This document shows, piece by piece, positions 45,861 through 54,265 of a DNA stretch of 64,000 nt. The position numbers and the translations under genes are program-made. The notes under the pieces were generated by a model. The model saw nothing but the letters and a program-made list of their open reading frames with translations. It was not told the DNA's origin and did not search any database. Within the stretch, counting starts at the first letter, position 1. Each line of letters opens with the position of its first letter. The stretch comes from Caldanaerobacter subterraneus (lineage in GTDB: Bacteria; Bacillota; Thermoanaerobacteria; Thermoanaerobacterales; Thermoanaerobacteraceae), in assembly GCF_004345675.1 (NCBI RefSeq), contig NZ_SLWU01000004.1:62001-126000 (forward strand), in the 5' to 3' direction.

Positions 45861-45889
45861 ATTGTATCTCTTAAATCATAACAAGTCAA
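45861..45889 (-). promoter_or_regulatory. promoter of pdxST
   Basis: On the minus strand: TTGACT (45884-45889), 17-base spacer, TACAAT (45861-45866). No regulator site is evident. Confidence 0.75.
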
Positions 45890-46160
45890 TCAGAACATTA
45901 TAGATACAAAAAATTAAATATGTGATATTAAAAGAAGAAATTGGAGAGACAAATGGAGTATCATTAGCAATATAGGGGATATGCAAAATTAAGTAAAACT
46001 ATCAGAAACAAAAACCAGAATATGTATGATGTGTAATATACAACTATCAAAAACTTCGGCTGAATGGAAAAAACAAAGAAAGGGAAAAGAGGTGCTAAAA
46101 AAGAGCATAAATATTCTGTAGAAGGCAAATGCTAAAAAATAGGATGAACTGATCTAAGGA
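45890..46160. other. region without recognised gene between pdxS and the subtilase
   Basis: AT-rich, no frame longer than about 25 codons with a ribosome site, and nothing recognised apart from the terminator that follows. Confidence 0.5.
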
Positions 46161-46198
46161 AACCCTGTTGAGCAAGGGATTCCTTGCTCAACAGGGTT
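46161..46198 (-). terminator. strong hairpin after the subtilase gene
   Basis: Perfect 17-bp stem AACCCTGTTGAGCAAGG/CCTTGCTCAACAGGGTT with loop GATT. It lies 22 bases beyond the subtilase stop on the minus strand. Confidence 0.8.
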
Positions 46199-46220
46199 GG
46201 GTTATTTTAAGAGGTATTAC

Positions 46221-47906
46221 TTAATATTTTACAGGTTCACTACCTCCAGCGCTTAAATCAAAGAAATAATTGCCACTACCTCTATATGAATAAACTTTAA
46301 TATAGTAGGTACCAGTTTGTGAAGGAAGTATTGTTATTGTTTCTTGCCTTTGAGTCCCTGTAGAGCTTTTGATAAGTGTGCCGCTTGGATCATAGAGGTA
46401 TATATCAAAATCGGGATTGTAATTTGCCCAGTCAGGAATTATTAATGTTATTGCGATTGGATAACTTGTATTTGTTGCGTTAAAAGTCCAAATATCACTG
46501 TAACGAGAACCGGGCAGATAACCTGAAATGTAATAATGATTTGGTACATCAATATTATTTCCTCTAAAATTACCTGCTACCCTTATAGCTTCATAGCCAT
46601 CCAATCTTCCTGCACCATAGTCAACGTTTTTGCTTGGAGGTCCCCAGCTTTTTGCAGTAGACATTATTATATTTTTTGCATCATTTGGAGTGAGATTTGG
46701 ATTAGCGTTAAGCATAAGAGCAACAGTTCCTGCTACAAAAGGTGTTGCCATGCTTGTACCGCTGTATGTTACATATCCATTTACAGAATTCGCCTTTGCG
46801 GCAGTTATATTATATCCTGGGGCCGCAATGTCAGGTTTTATTCTTCCGTCAGCAGTAGGACCGCGGCTGGAAAAGCTTGCAAGGTTAAAGCCAAGTTCAC
46901 CTACATCTGCCATTGCTGCGACTGTTATGGCTTTTTCCGCAGCACCAGGGGACCCTATGGTGTATTTTGCAGGGCCAGAGTTTCCTGCTGCTACAACTAC
47001 TACAATACCGCTATCTACTGCTCTATTCACTGCTAATGAGGTAGAGTCAGTTCCATCAGAACTTGTAGAAGTGCCGAGGCTTAAATTTATAACTTTGATT
47101 CCGTATACATCTTTATTTTGAACAGCCCAGTCAATTCCTGCAGTTACAGTGCTCATGCTGCCGCTTCCATTTGCATCTAAAACTTTTATTCCTACTAACA
47201 AAGCATCAGGAGCAACGCCTTTGTAAAGACTGTTTCCAGCACCTGTACCTGCAGCAATACTTGCTACGTGAGTTCCATGGCCATTGTCGTCGTATGGTGT
47301 AGTTTTGTTGTTGATAAAGTCTTTCCATCCTATTATTTTTCCACCTGAGAGGTCAACGTGATTTCCGTCTATGCCTGTGTCAATAATTGCTATTGTTATA
47401 TTTTTTCCTGTGACTCCAAAATCACTCCGTGCTTTTGTGATTCCAAACCACTTTGTTGCGGTATCTAAAGTAGCATATACAGGTTCATCGTACTCAATTT
47501 GCTTTACTATTTCTAATTTAGATAATACATTAATTTGACTTTTAGTTAGATTGGCAGCAATTGAGGGTATAATTTTATATCTATGTTTTATATTAAATTT
47601 TCCGATGTTTTTTGCGATAGTGAATATATCTGCATCACTTACGGGTTTGTTAAAGGTTATTATAACAGGGAATTCTTCGCTATCTGGTTTATTAAGCAGT
47701 CTTTGCTCTAAGTTGTCAAAAATTTTATTTTTATTGGAATCTTGCATTGAAATTTTTTGAGGTGAAGAAGGGTAAATTTTAGAAGGAGAATCTATAGGCA
47801 GGTTTATTTGGTTAGGTTGAGCTTGTACTAGTATTTCGTTTAGCGAAATTAGACTTATAATTAGCGCTAGAGAAAGTAAAATTTTTGCTAACTGATGTTT
47901 TTTCAT
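46221..47906 (-). CDS. secreted subtilisin-like serine protease (S8)
   Basis: A 561-residue exported protease. It has a signal peptide (KILLSLALIISLISLNEILVQA), then an inhibitor-like propeptide (FPVIITFNKPVSDADIF and AANLTKSQINVLSKLEIVKQ). The catalytic domain has Asp in IIDTGIDGNH (near 176), His in GHGTHVASIAAG (near 212), and Ser in GTSMATPFVAG (near 384). The C-terminal 110 residues are a PPC-like beta-sandwich (YYISGYLPGSRYSDIWTF; GTYYIKVYSYRGSGNYFFDL). AAGGAGG precedes the ATG. It probably acts outside the cell on peptides, as in other thermophilic clostridia. Confidence 0.93.
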   Translation of the reverse strand: MKKHQLAKILLSLALIISLISLNEILVQAQPNQINLPIDSPSKIYPSSPQKISMQDSNKNKIFDNLEQRLLNKPDSEEFPVIITFNKPVSDADIFTIAKNIGKFNIKHRYKIIPSIAANLTKSQINVLSKLEIVKQIEYDEPVYATLDTATKWFGITKARSDFGVTGKNITIAIIDTGIDGNHVDLSGGKIIGWKDFINNKTTPYDDNGHGTHVASIAAGTGAGNSLYKGVAPDALLVGIKVLDANGSGSMSTVTAGIDWAVQNKDVYGIKVINLSLGTSTSSDGTDSTSLAVNRAVDSGIVVVVAAGNSGPAKYTIGSPGAAEKAITVAAMADVGELGFNLASFSSRGPTADGRIKPDIAAPGYNITAAKANSVNGYVTYSGTSMATPFVAGTVALMLNANPNLTPNDAKNIIMSTAKSWGPPSKNVDYGAGRLDGYEAIRVAGNFRGNNIDVPNHYYISGYLPGSRYSDIWTFNATNTSYPIAITLIIPDWANYNPDFDIYLYDPSGTLIKSSTGTQRQETITILPSQTGTYYIKVYSYRGSGNYFFDLSAGGSEPVKY

Positions 47907-48172
47907 TTTTCTTCATACCTCCTTAAAAATAAGTTTACTCTTGTTCTATTGAAGAAAATTTTTCACTTAATGATTATCACCCCCTCCAAAAATATCTTTT
48001 ATAAAAAGAGAGAAGCAATTTTTATGCCAGTTCATTGTGTATAAGTGAAACTGAGCGGAATTTTTTAAATGTCTATTTTTTTATACAGATTTTTATACAC
48101 TGAGCCCTGAATTTTTTGCCTACATGTGACCATATGTAAAATTTTGACGAATTATGTTGAAAAAATCTTTTT
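47907..48172. other. divergent intergenic region
   Basis: Between the subtilase (minus) and the AAA+ regulator (plus). On the minus strand a strong GGAGGGGGTG site at about 47975 precedes a five-codon frame, possibly a stray or leader frame. No operator palindrome was recognised. Confidence 0.4.
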
Positions 48173-49564
48173 ATGACAATGAAGGAAAATTTGGGTCTAT
48201 ATCTAAATAATAAATATATGGAAGGAAAAGAATGTATAGCAGTGAAAATGGTGATAAGTATGTGCAATAAGGATAAGGTTTACAAAGTTGTGGTAGAAAA
48301 AAGTAAAAACTTCAAATTGGAAGATTTCGTTTTAAGTAAAAGCGGTGCTGCTACTACAAATGAGATAGCAAGAATCCTTAACCTCGCGCGTTCTAATGTA
48401 TCAGCTATTTTGAATGAACTTGTAAGAGAAGAAAAAATTATTAAAATAGTTTCTAAACCGGTCTATTACGTTGAAAAAGAAATTTTTATTCAAGCTTTTG
48501 GGAAAAGAATTAAATATGAAATCAACTTCAGTGAATTGATAAATGTTGTGAGTGAAATTAAAGAGGTAGGAGTTGAAGCTTTTGGTTTTGATAATATCAT
48601 TGGATATAACGGTAGTTTGAAGGAACAAATAGAGCAGGCAAAAGCTGCGGTAGTTTATCCGCCTAACGGATTACATACTCTCATTATTGGACCACCCGGT
48701 TCGGGCAAAACTTATTTGGCGGAAAGTATGTATAAGTTTGGGCGTCGAAAAGGATTGAAAGGGTCTTTTGAGGTTTTAAACTGTGCAGATTATTACCACA
48801 ATCCTCAGCTTCTCCTCTCTCACCTGTTTGGTCATGCAAAAGGTGCTTATACAGGAGCTTTTGTTGAAAGAATAGGTTTGGTAGAAAAAGCGAATAATGG
48901 GATACTATTTTTAGATGAGGTTCATCGCCTTCCTCCGGAAGGTCAAGAAATGCTTTTTTATCTTATAGATAAAGGAATGTATAAAAGGCTGGGAGACACA
49001 GAGGAAAGAAAGGTAAATGTGATGATTATTGCAGCTACTACAGAAAAAATTGATTCGATACTCTTGAGGACTTTTATAAGAAGAATACCTGTTATAATTC
49101 AACTTCCTTCATTTGATGAAAGACCGGTCGAGGAGAAGATGGAAATAATTGTTTATCTCTTAAGGGAAGAATCCAAGAGATTAGGTGTGGATATTATTAT
49201 TTCTTCCCATCTGCTTTCTTTACTTTCTCTCTTTAAGTATGAAGGTAACATTGGGGAGTTGAAGTCTCTCATACAGCTCATCTGTTCCAAGGCTTTTCTA
49301 GCTAATTTTCAGATTAACAGAAAATTTATAAAATTAGATTCTGCTTTATTGCCTTCCAAATATTATAAAAAAGAAATTATTAATACAGAAACGTTTGATG
49401 AATTTTTTATCATAACTCCTTTTGGGAAAAGGAGCATTGACAGATACGATTTATACGAGTTTATAGCCGGGAAATATCATGAATTAAAATCAAAGGGCTA
49501 TGAAGAAAAAACAATTAGAAATAAAATAATTGATTACGTTAGTAATTTCTTAGATGATGTATAG
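48173..49564 (+). CDS. LevR-type sigma-54-interacting AAA+ regulator lacking PTS domains
   Basis: A 463-residue frame. An N-terminal winged helix (TTNEIARILNLARSNVSAIL) is followed by an AAA+ domain with Walker A GPPGSGKTYLAE, the sigma-54 contact loop GAYTGAF, Walker B GILFLDEVHRLPPE, and RTFIRRIPVIIQLP. This is the LevR/MtlR-like layout rather than NtrC. LevR proteins continue with PTS EIIA/EIIB and PRD domains to about 900 residues; here the protein stops about 60 residues after the AAA+ part. The start is uncertain: the frame opens at 48173, but an ATG at 48260 lies just before the HTH. It may be truncated. Confidence 0.75.
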   Translation: MTMKENLGLYLNNKYMEGKECIAVKMVISMCNKDKVYKVVVEKSKNFKLEDFVLSKSGAATTNEIARILNLARSNVSAILNELVREEKIIKIVSKPVYYVEKEIFIQAFGKRIKYEINFSELINVVSEIKEVGVEAFGFDNIIGYNGSLKEQIEQAKAAVVYPPNGLHTLIIGPPGSGKTYLAESMYKFGRRKGLKGSFEVLNCADYYHNPQLLLSHLFGHAKGAYTGAFVERIGLVEKANNGILFLDEVHRLPPEGQEMLFYLIDKGMYKRLGDTEERKVNVMIIAATTEKIDSILLRTFIRRIPVIIQLPSFDERPVEEKMEIIVYLLREESKRLGVDIIISSHLLSLLSLFKYEGNIGELKSLIQLICSKAFLANFQINRKFIKLDSALLPSKYYKKEIINTETFDEFFIITPFGKRSIDRYDLYEFIAGKYHELKSKGYEEKTIRNKIIDYVSNFLDDV

Positions 49565-49933
49565 CTGCTTCTTTTATAGCAAGCTTTTACTTTTTGTTTT
49601 TTTATCCCTTTTTACTAAAATTCCTACAGCGAGGGCAGTTAGAGGTATAGCACTTTCTTTTTGATAAAGGTTATCAAAGACAATTATAGCATTTTGTTTA
49701 AAAGAGTGTCAACAAAATTTAAATCAATATTTTTACATTTATGGAAATGTTCAATAAATGAGTATATATGAGAATATATAAGCATAGTATATCATAACAG
49801 AGGATAATAGCCTTTAATTGGGGATAATGAGAAGATACGAGAGTTGTCTTGAAAGGAGGAAGGAGCTATAATTGTAAACGAATTTAACTCCTGCTATTGT
49901 TGAAAAACAACAATAGAAAGGAGGAAGAAGGCT
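49565..49933. other. leader region before the cell-wall hydrolase
   Basis: No gene is recognised. The 3' half contains two near-copies of a ribosome-site segment, GAAAGGAGGAAG (49851-49862 and 49916-49927), and a hairpin between them. Confidence 0.5.
49894..49916 (+). promoter_or_regulatory. hairpin directly upstream of a ribosome site
   Basis: Perfect 9-bp stem CTATTGTTG/CAACAATAG with loop AAAAA. Its last G is also the first base of the GAAAGGAGG site used by the hydrolase gene, so it may modulate ribosome access or transcript stability. Confidence 0.55.
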
Positions 49934-50527
49934 ATGAAAAAAGTTGTAGCAGTAATACTTGCTTTTGTGATGGCTTTTGGAGTAGTCTCTCAGGCTTATG
50001 CTTATACGAAGGTGCACGTGGTATCAAGGGGAGAATCCCTGTATTTGATTGCAACATGGTATGGAAGCGATTTGGACAGCATAAGGCAGGCAAATAATAA
50101 GTGGGATAATTTGATATATCCAGGGGAAAAACTTTTAGTTCCTATAAAAGAGGACAGTGATTACTACAATTACTTGGTGGACAGGTATTTAATTGCTAAG
50201 ATGATATATGCTGAGGCTAGAGGAGAGAGTTTTGAAGGGAAGGTAGCAGTTGGAGCAGTGATTTTGAATAGAGTAAAAAGCGGAATTTTCCCCAATACAG
50301 TAGCAGGAGTTATTTACCAGCCTTATGCTTTTGAATCTGTGCTAAATGGAGAATTTTTCAACCACGAGCCCGACCTGGAAGCTTTTAAAGCGGCTGATGC
50401 TGCTTTAGCCGGTTGGGACCCAACAGGAGGAGCTTTGTATTTTTTCAACCCAGCGACTTCTACCTCCTGGTGGATATGGACAAGGCCTGTTACTACAGTA
50501 ATAGGTCATCACTGGTTTGCGAGATAG
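49934..50527 (+). CDS. LysM-containing SleB-like spore cortex/cell-wall hydrolase
   Basis: A 197-residue exported enzyme with a signal peptide (VVAVILAFVMAFGVVSQAYA), a LysM peptidoglycan-binding domain (HVVSRGESLYLIATWYGSDL), and a C-terminal hydrolase-2 domain. The catalytic Glu is in MIYAEARGESFEGK near residue 97, followed by VAVGAVILNRVKSG and the GGALYFFNPATS segment. It resembles SleB/CwlJ enzymes that open the spore cortex during germination. Its stop codon lies in the stem of the terminator. Confidence 0.9.
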   Translation: MKKVVAVILAFVMAFGVVSQAYAYTKVHVVSRGESLYLIATWYGSDLDSIRQANNKWDNLIYPGEKLLVPIKEDSDYYNYLVDRYLIAKMIYAEARGESFEGKVAVGAVILNRVKSGIFPNTVAGVIYQPYAFESVLNGEFFNHEPDLEAFKAADAALAGWDPTGGALYFFNPATSTSWWIWTRPVTTVIGHHWFAR

Positions 50528-50552
50528 GAGTAATTTCCTATCTCGCTTTTTT
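50519..50552 (+). terminator. terminator overlapping the hydrolase stop
   Basis: Perfect 11-bp stem GCGAGATAGGA/TCCTATCTCGC, 6-base loop, then TTTTTT. The TAG stop (50525-50527) is in the 5' arm. Confidence 0.88.
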
Positions 50553-50614
50553 ATAATAAATTCATTGATTTTGTAGGAAAATAAGGATTAGAAGTACACA
50601 AGAGGTGAATTTTT

Positions 50615-51142
50615 ATGAAAAAGATTTTTGTATTTGGAAGTAAAAAAGCAATTGCTTTAAAAAAATTTCTGGAGGATTTTTTTAAGGGGCGTGGTATTTC
50701 AGTAGAAGAGGTGAATTACAACTTGCCTTGTGATGTATTGGTGATTTACGATGTTTTTGATGAAAAACATGTGAATTTATTAAAAAATTATATCAATACT
50801 CTTCCTCCAAATGTTATAATAGCTAATGGGGATGTAAAGGATGTAAATTTGCTTTTTGATATGGGTTTTAGTTTTACTTTGATTACAGCTGGGTTAAACC
50901 CGAAATGCACAGCTACTGCTTCATCTATTTCCTATGAAGAAGGAGGATACAGGTTTAATTACTGTGTGCAGAGAGCGTTTAATAATTTGAAGGGCCAGTT
51001 AATTGAGCCTATGGAAATACCTGTTGAAATAAAAACGCCGGAACAGTATAATATATATAACTCATTGTTTGCGGTTACATTGTTGACGTTATTAGAAGGA
51101 AGAGAAAAATTTTTTGAATCGCCTGTCATAATCGGGGTGTAG
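50615..51142 (+). CDS. hypothetical protein resembling part of a Mur ligase
   Basis: A 175-residue cytoplasmic protein. AGLNPKCTATASSISYEEGG, then QRAFNNLKGQLIEPMEIPVE and NIYNSLFAVTLL recall the stretch between the ATPase core and the central domain of Mur-type ligases (A-S-x-(I), P-x-G-x-(H/Y)-N-x-x-N-x-x-A). The ATP-binding GTNGKT motif and C-terminal ligase domain are absent. A ribosome site AAGAGGTG precedes the ATG. It could be a non-catalytic relative. Function unknown. Confidence 0.55.
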   Translation: MKKIFVFGSKKAIALKKFLEDFFKGRGISVEEVNYNLPCDVLVIYDVFDEKHVNLLKNYINTLPPNVIIANGDVKDVNLLFDMGFSFTLITAGLNPKCTATASSISYEEGGYRFNYCVQRAFNNLKGQLIEPMEIPVEIKTPEQYNIYNSLFAVTLLTLLEGREKFFESPVIIGV

Positions 51143-51192
51143 GGTTAATATATTTTTAAAAGGACACATAAGGGGAAGGGGAGAGTGAACGG

Positions 51193-51843
51193 ATGGCAGG
51201 TAATTTTTTAGAAAACAATACCGTCACGCTGGTTGGAAAGGTTTTTACACTCCTTGAATTCAGTCATGAACTTTACGGAGAAAAATTTTTTAATTTTATT
51301 TTAGAGGTACCAAGGTTGAGCGAAACGAAAGACTACCTTCCGATAACTATCTCTAACCGGCTCTTCGAGGGAATGAACTTGGAAGTGGGGACAAGGGTGA
51401 AGATTGAAGGGCAATTGAGGTCTTACAACAGAAAATCTCCAGAAGAGGGGAAAAACAAGCTCATTCTCACTGTGTTTGCCCGCGACATCTCTGTTGTCCC
51501 GGAGGAGGAAGTTGTAAAAAACCCTAATGAAATTTTTTTGGATGGATTCATATGTAAAAAGCCAGTGTACAGGACTACGCCTTTAAGAAGAGAGATAACT
51601 GATTTATTGATTGCTGTAAACAGGCCTTATAATAAATCTGATTACATACCTGTAATTGCGTGGGGTAGAAATGCTAGGTTTTCTGAAAAACTTGAGGTGG
51701 GAGACCGCATAAGGTTGTGGGGGAGAGTGCAGAGCAGAGAATATCAGAAAAAGTTGGGAGACGAAGTGGTGACAAAAGTTGCTTATGAAGTATCTATAAC
51801 CCGCATGGAGGTAGTGGAAAAAGAATTGCAAAAAACAGAATAA
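51193..51843 (+). CDS. two-OB-fold single-stranded-DNA-binding-like protein
   Basis: A 216-residue protein with two consecutive OB-type segments. The first has NTVTLVGKVFTLLEF, then FNFILEVPRLS and LEVGTRVKIEGQLRSY. The second has IFLDGFICKKPVYRTTP, then TDLLIAVNRPYNKSDYIPVIAWGR (split: ITDLLIAVNRPYN, KSDYIPVIAWGR) and LEVGDRIRLWGRVQSR. The second half is close to bacterial SSB core motifs. Normal SSB has one OB domain and an acidic C-tail ending in DDDIPF-like residues, which this protein lacks. It may be a paralogue used in sporulation or repair. GGGGAAGGGG precedes the ATG. Confidence 0.72.
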   Translation: MAGNFLENNTVTLVGKVFTLLEFSHELYGEKFFNFILEVPRLSETKDYLPITISNRLFEGMNLEVGTRVKIEGQLRSYNRKSPEEGKNKLILTVFARDISVVPEEEVVKNPNEIFLDGFICKKPVYRTTPLRREITDLLIAVNRPYNKSDYIPVIAWGRNARFSEKLEVGDRIRLWGRVQSREYQKKLGDEVVTKVAYEVSITRMEVVEKELQKTE

Positions 51844-51854
51844 AAAGGTCAGAA

Positions 51855-51885
51855 AAAACACCCGAAAACTCGGGTGTTTTGTTTT
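51855..51885. terminator. bidirectional terminator between convergent genes
   Basis: Perfect 11-bp stem AAAACACCCGA/TCGGGTGTTTT with loop AAAC, flanked by A and T runs on either side. It serves the SSB-like gene and the dap operon. Confidence 0.88.
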
Positions 51886-52609
51886 AACCTCTTAAGTCTT
51901 CCATTAATTTTGTTTTTTCCCTGGTTTTTTCGTCTACTACTTTGACGATTTTAGCAGGTACACCTGCCACCACTGTATTAGGTGGTACATCTTCAATTAC
52001 CACTGAGCCTGCTGCGACCACAGCGCCGCGGCCTACTCTGACGCCCTCCAATATCACAGCATTTGCCCCAATCATTACATTGTCTTCAATTACAACAGGT
52101 ACACTGCTTGGAGGTTCTAGAACTCCTGCTATAACAGCTCCTGCACCAACATGGACGTTTTTCCCTATGATACCTCTTGCGCCTATCACAGCGTTCATAT
52201 CTATCATTGAGTTTTCGCCGATTTCTGCTCCTATGTTTATAACTGCTCCCATCATTATCACAGCGTTTTTGCCTATTTTGACTTTATCTCTTATTATTGC
52301 TCCCGGTTCTATTCTTGCATCCAGATGGGTTATATCTAAAAGTGGTATTGCTGAGTTTCTTCTGTCATATTCCAAGTGATAATACTTTATTCTGTCTTTG
52401 TTTTGCTCTATGACTTTTTCTACAACTTCTAATTCTCCAATGAGTATTTTAAAGTCTTCAGAGCCAAATATTTTCAATCCTTCCTCTTCTTCTACCTGGA
52501 TCTTCCCCTGTACATATGCCTTTACTGGAGTGGATTTTTTTGCTTCTTTGATGTATCTTGCAATTTCATAGGCGTTCGTCAGGTTATCATTTGTGTTCAA
52601 GTTTATCAT
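51884..52609 (-). CDS. dapH: tetrahydrodipicolinate N-acetyltransferase
   Basis: A 241-residue left-handed beta-helix acyltransferase of the acetyl-DAP route to lysine and peptidoglycan. Repeats of the hexapeptide pattern run from about residue 95 to 215 ([57 protein letters not shown]). The N-terminal [21 protein letters not shown] is typical for DapH. The ATG overlaps the dapB stop by four bases. AAGAAAGG touches the ATG, and an in-frame TTG three codons later is an alternative start. Confidence 0.93.
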   Translation of the reverse strand: MINLNTNDNLTNAYEIARYIKEAKKSTPVKAYVQGKIQVEEEEGLKIFGSEDFKILIGELEVVEKVIEQNKDRIKYYHLEYDRRNSAIPLLDITHLDARIEPGAIIRDKVKIGKNAVIMMGAVINIGAEIGENSMIDMNAVIGARGIIGKNVHVGAGAVIAGVLEPPSSVPVVIEDNVMIGANAVILEGVRVGRGAVVAAGSVVIEDVPPNTVVAGVPAKIVKVVDEKTREKTKLMEDLRG

Positions 52610-53358
52610 CCTTTCTTTACAAGGTCTTCCATTGTATATAAGCCAGGTTTTTGACCTATTAAAAATTTAGCTGCTTTTAAAGCTCCATATCCAAAGACTT
52701 CCCTTGACTGGGCAGAGTGAGAAATTGTTATTACTTCATTGGGCCCTGCGAAGATTACATCGTGTTCTCCTACTATTGTCCCTCCTCTTACTGCATGTAT
52801 TCCTATCTCATTTGGCTTTCTTTGTTCTGTTTTTGTGTACCTTCCATACACGTATTCTCTTTTCTCAGGAAGAACCTGATTTATTGCATCTGCTATCATA
52901 AGTGCTGTGCCGCTCGGCGCGTCTTTTTTCATGTTGTGATGCTTTTCTACGATTTCTATATCAAATCCTTCTAAAACTTTTGCTGCTTCTTTTACAAGGC
53001 TTATCAGCACGTTTATGCCCAAAGACATGTTGGCAGATCTGAAGATAGGTATCTCTTTTGAAGCTTCTTCCACTGTTTTTAATTCTTCTTCGCTCAAGCC
53101 TGTTGTGGCAATGACCACAGGAATTTTTCTTTTTGCAGCTTCTTTTACTAAATTTGGAATGGCTTCGTGATAGGAGAAGTCTATGACTACATCTGCTTCT
53201 TCTTTTACTTCTTTTAGGTCAGAGTATACAGGGAAGTCTAGAGGGAAGGTGTTTTTGTCAACTCCTGCTACTACTTCAAATTCAGGATTTTCTTTTGCCA
53301 GCTTTGCTACTACTTTTCCCATTTTTCCATTGCAGCCGTGGATTATTAGCCTTATCAT
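52606..53358 (-). CDS. dapB: 4-hydroxy-tetrahydrodipicolinate reductase
   Basis: A 250-residue NAD(P)H-dependent reductase. The nucleotide site is [16 protein letters not shown] at the N-terminus and the catalytic motif is [15 protein letters not shown] near residue 145. [15 protein letters not shown] and [13 protein letters not shown] are further signatures. The ATG at 53358 shares one base with the dapA stop (TGATG) and has AAGGAGG upstream; TTG at 53361 is also in frame. Confidence 0.96.
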   Translation of the reverse strand: MIRLIIHGCNGKMGKVVAKLAKENPEFEVVAGVDKNTFPLDFPVYSDLKEVKEEADVVIDFSYHEAIPNLVKEAAKRKIPVVIATTGLSEEELKTVEEASKEIPIFRSANMSLGINVLISLVKEAAKVLEGFDIEIVEKHHNMKKDAPSGTALMIADAINQVLPEKREYVYGRYTKTEQRKPNEIGIHAVRGGTIVGEHDVIFAGPNEVITISHSAQSREVFGYGALKAAKFLIGQKPGLYTMEDLVKKG

Positions 53359-54251
53359 CAATTTTCCTCCTTTAAAAGGCCATACTGCCTTAAAACTGAC
53401 TTTAGGTATTCAAGGTTTTTCTCGCTCATTTCAACAAGCGGCAGGCGAAGAGGACCCACTCCAAAGCCCATGAGGTTCATGGCTGTTTTTACAGGTATTG
53501 GATTTGTCTCTATGAAAAGGGCCTTATTTAAGGGATTTAGTTCTAACTGCATGTCTCTTGCTTTTTCAATGTCTCCATTGAGGTATGCTGTCGTCATCTC
53601 ATGGATTTTTGCAGGAATTATATTTGCTGTTACAGAGATCACTCCAAGACCTCCTAAAGACATGATTGGTATTACCTGGTCATCATTTCCTGAGTATATT
53701 TCAAAAGATTTGCCCATTATGCGGGCGATTTCAGCGATCTGAGATATGTCTCCACTTGCTTCTTTCACTCCCACCACATTTTCTGCTTTTTTCCTGACTT
53801 CTAAGTACGTCTCAGGCAACATGTTTAAAGATGTTCTGCTGGGCACGTTGTAGATTATAATAGGTATATCTACGTGGCGTGCTATTTCAGTGAAATGAGC
53901 TACCAATCCTTTTTGTGTTGTTTTGTTGTAATAAGGGGTGATGACCAAAAGAGCATCTGCTCCGACTGATTGTGCGTATTCGCTGAGTTCAATCGCATGA
54001 GCAGTGTTGTTCGAACCGGTTCCTGCAATAACTGGTATTCTCTTTGCCACTTTTTCTACTGTAAATTTTATGGCTTCCTTTTGCTCTTCATCAGTCATTG
54101 TGGAAGCTTCACCCGTAGTTCCGCATATGAGGATTGCATCTGTTCCTTCTTTTATATGCCATTCAATCAATTCGCCAAGTTTGTCAAAATTCACTCCATT
54201 TTCAGTAAAAGGGGTCACTATGGCCACACATGAACCTTTAAATACAGGCAT
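53358..54251 (-). CDS. dapA: 4-hydroxy-tetrahydrodipicolinate synthase
   Basis: A 297-residue TIM-barrel aldolase that condenses pyruvate with aspartate semialdehyde. The Schiff-base Lys is in [13 protein letters not shown] near residue 163, with the catalytic Tyr in [13 protein letters not shown] near residue 135 and [13 protein letters not shown] near residue 47. It is the second gene of asd-dapA-dapB-dapH; it starts 14 bases after asd. Confidence 0.97.
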   Translation of the reverse strand: MPVFKGSCVAIVTPFTENGVNFDKLGELIEWHIKEGTDAILICGTTGEASTMTDEEQKEAIKFTVEKVAKRIPVIAGTGSNNTAHAIELSEYAQSVGADALLVITPYYNKTTQKGLVAHFTEIARHVDIPIIIYNVPSRTSLNMLPETYLEVRKKAENVVGVKEASGDISQIAEIARIMGKSFEIYSGNDDQVIPIMSLGGLGVISVTANIIPAKIHEMTTAYLNGDIEKARDMQLELNPLNKALFIETNPIPVKTAMNLMGFGVGPLRLPLVEMSEKNLEYLKSVLRQYGLLKEEN

Positions 54252-54265
54252 GCTCTATTCTCCTT

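Noticed and set aside
45399-45881. A 160-residue frame opposite pdxS
   Set aside because: Antisense shadow of a highly conserved gene.
46536-47121. Two overlapping frames of about 165 residues opposite the subtilase gene
   Set aside because: They are antisense to a well-supported protease with intact catalytic residues; the composition is that of a shadow frame.
51942-52379. A Thr/Ile/Pro-rich frame opposite dapH
   Set aside because: The repetitive look comes from the hexapeptide repeats of DapH read backwards.
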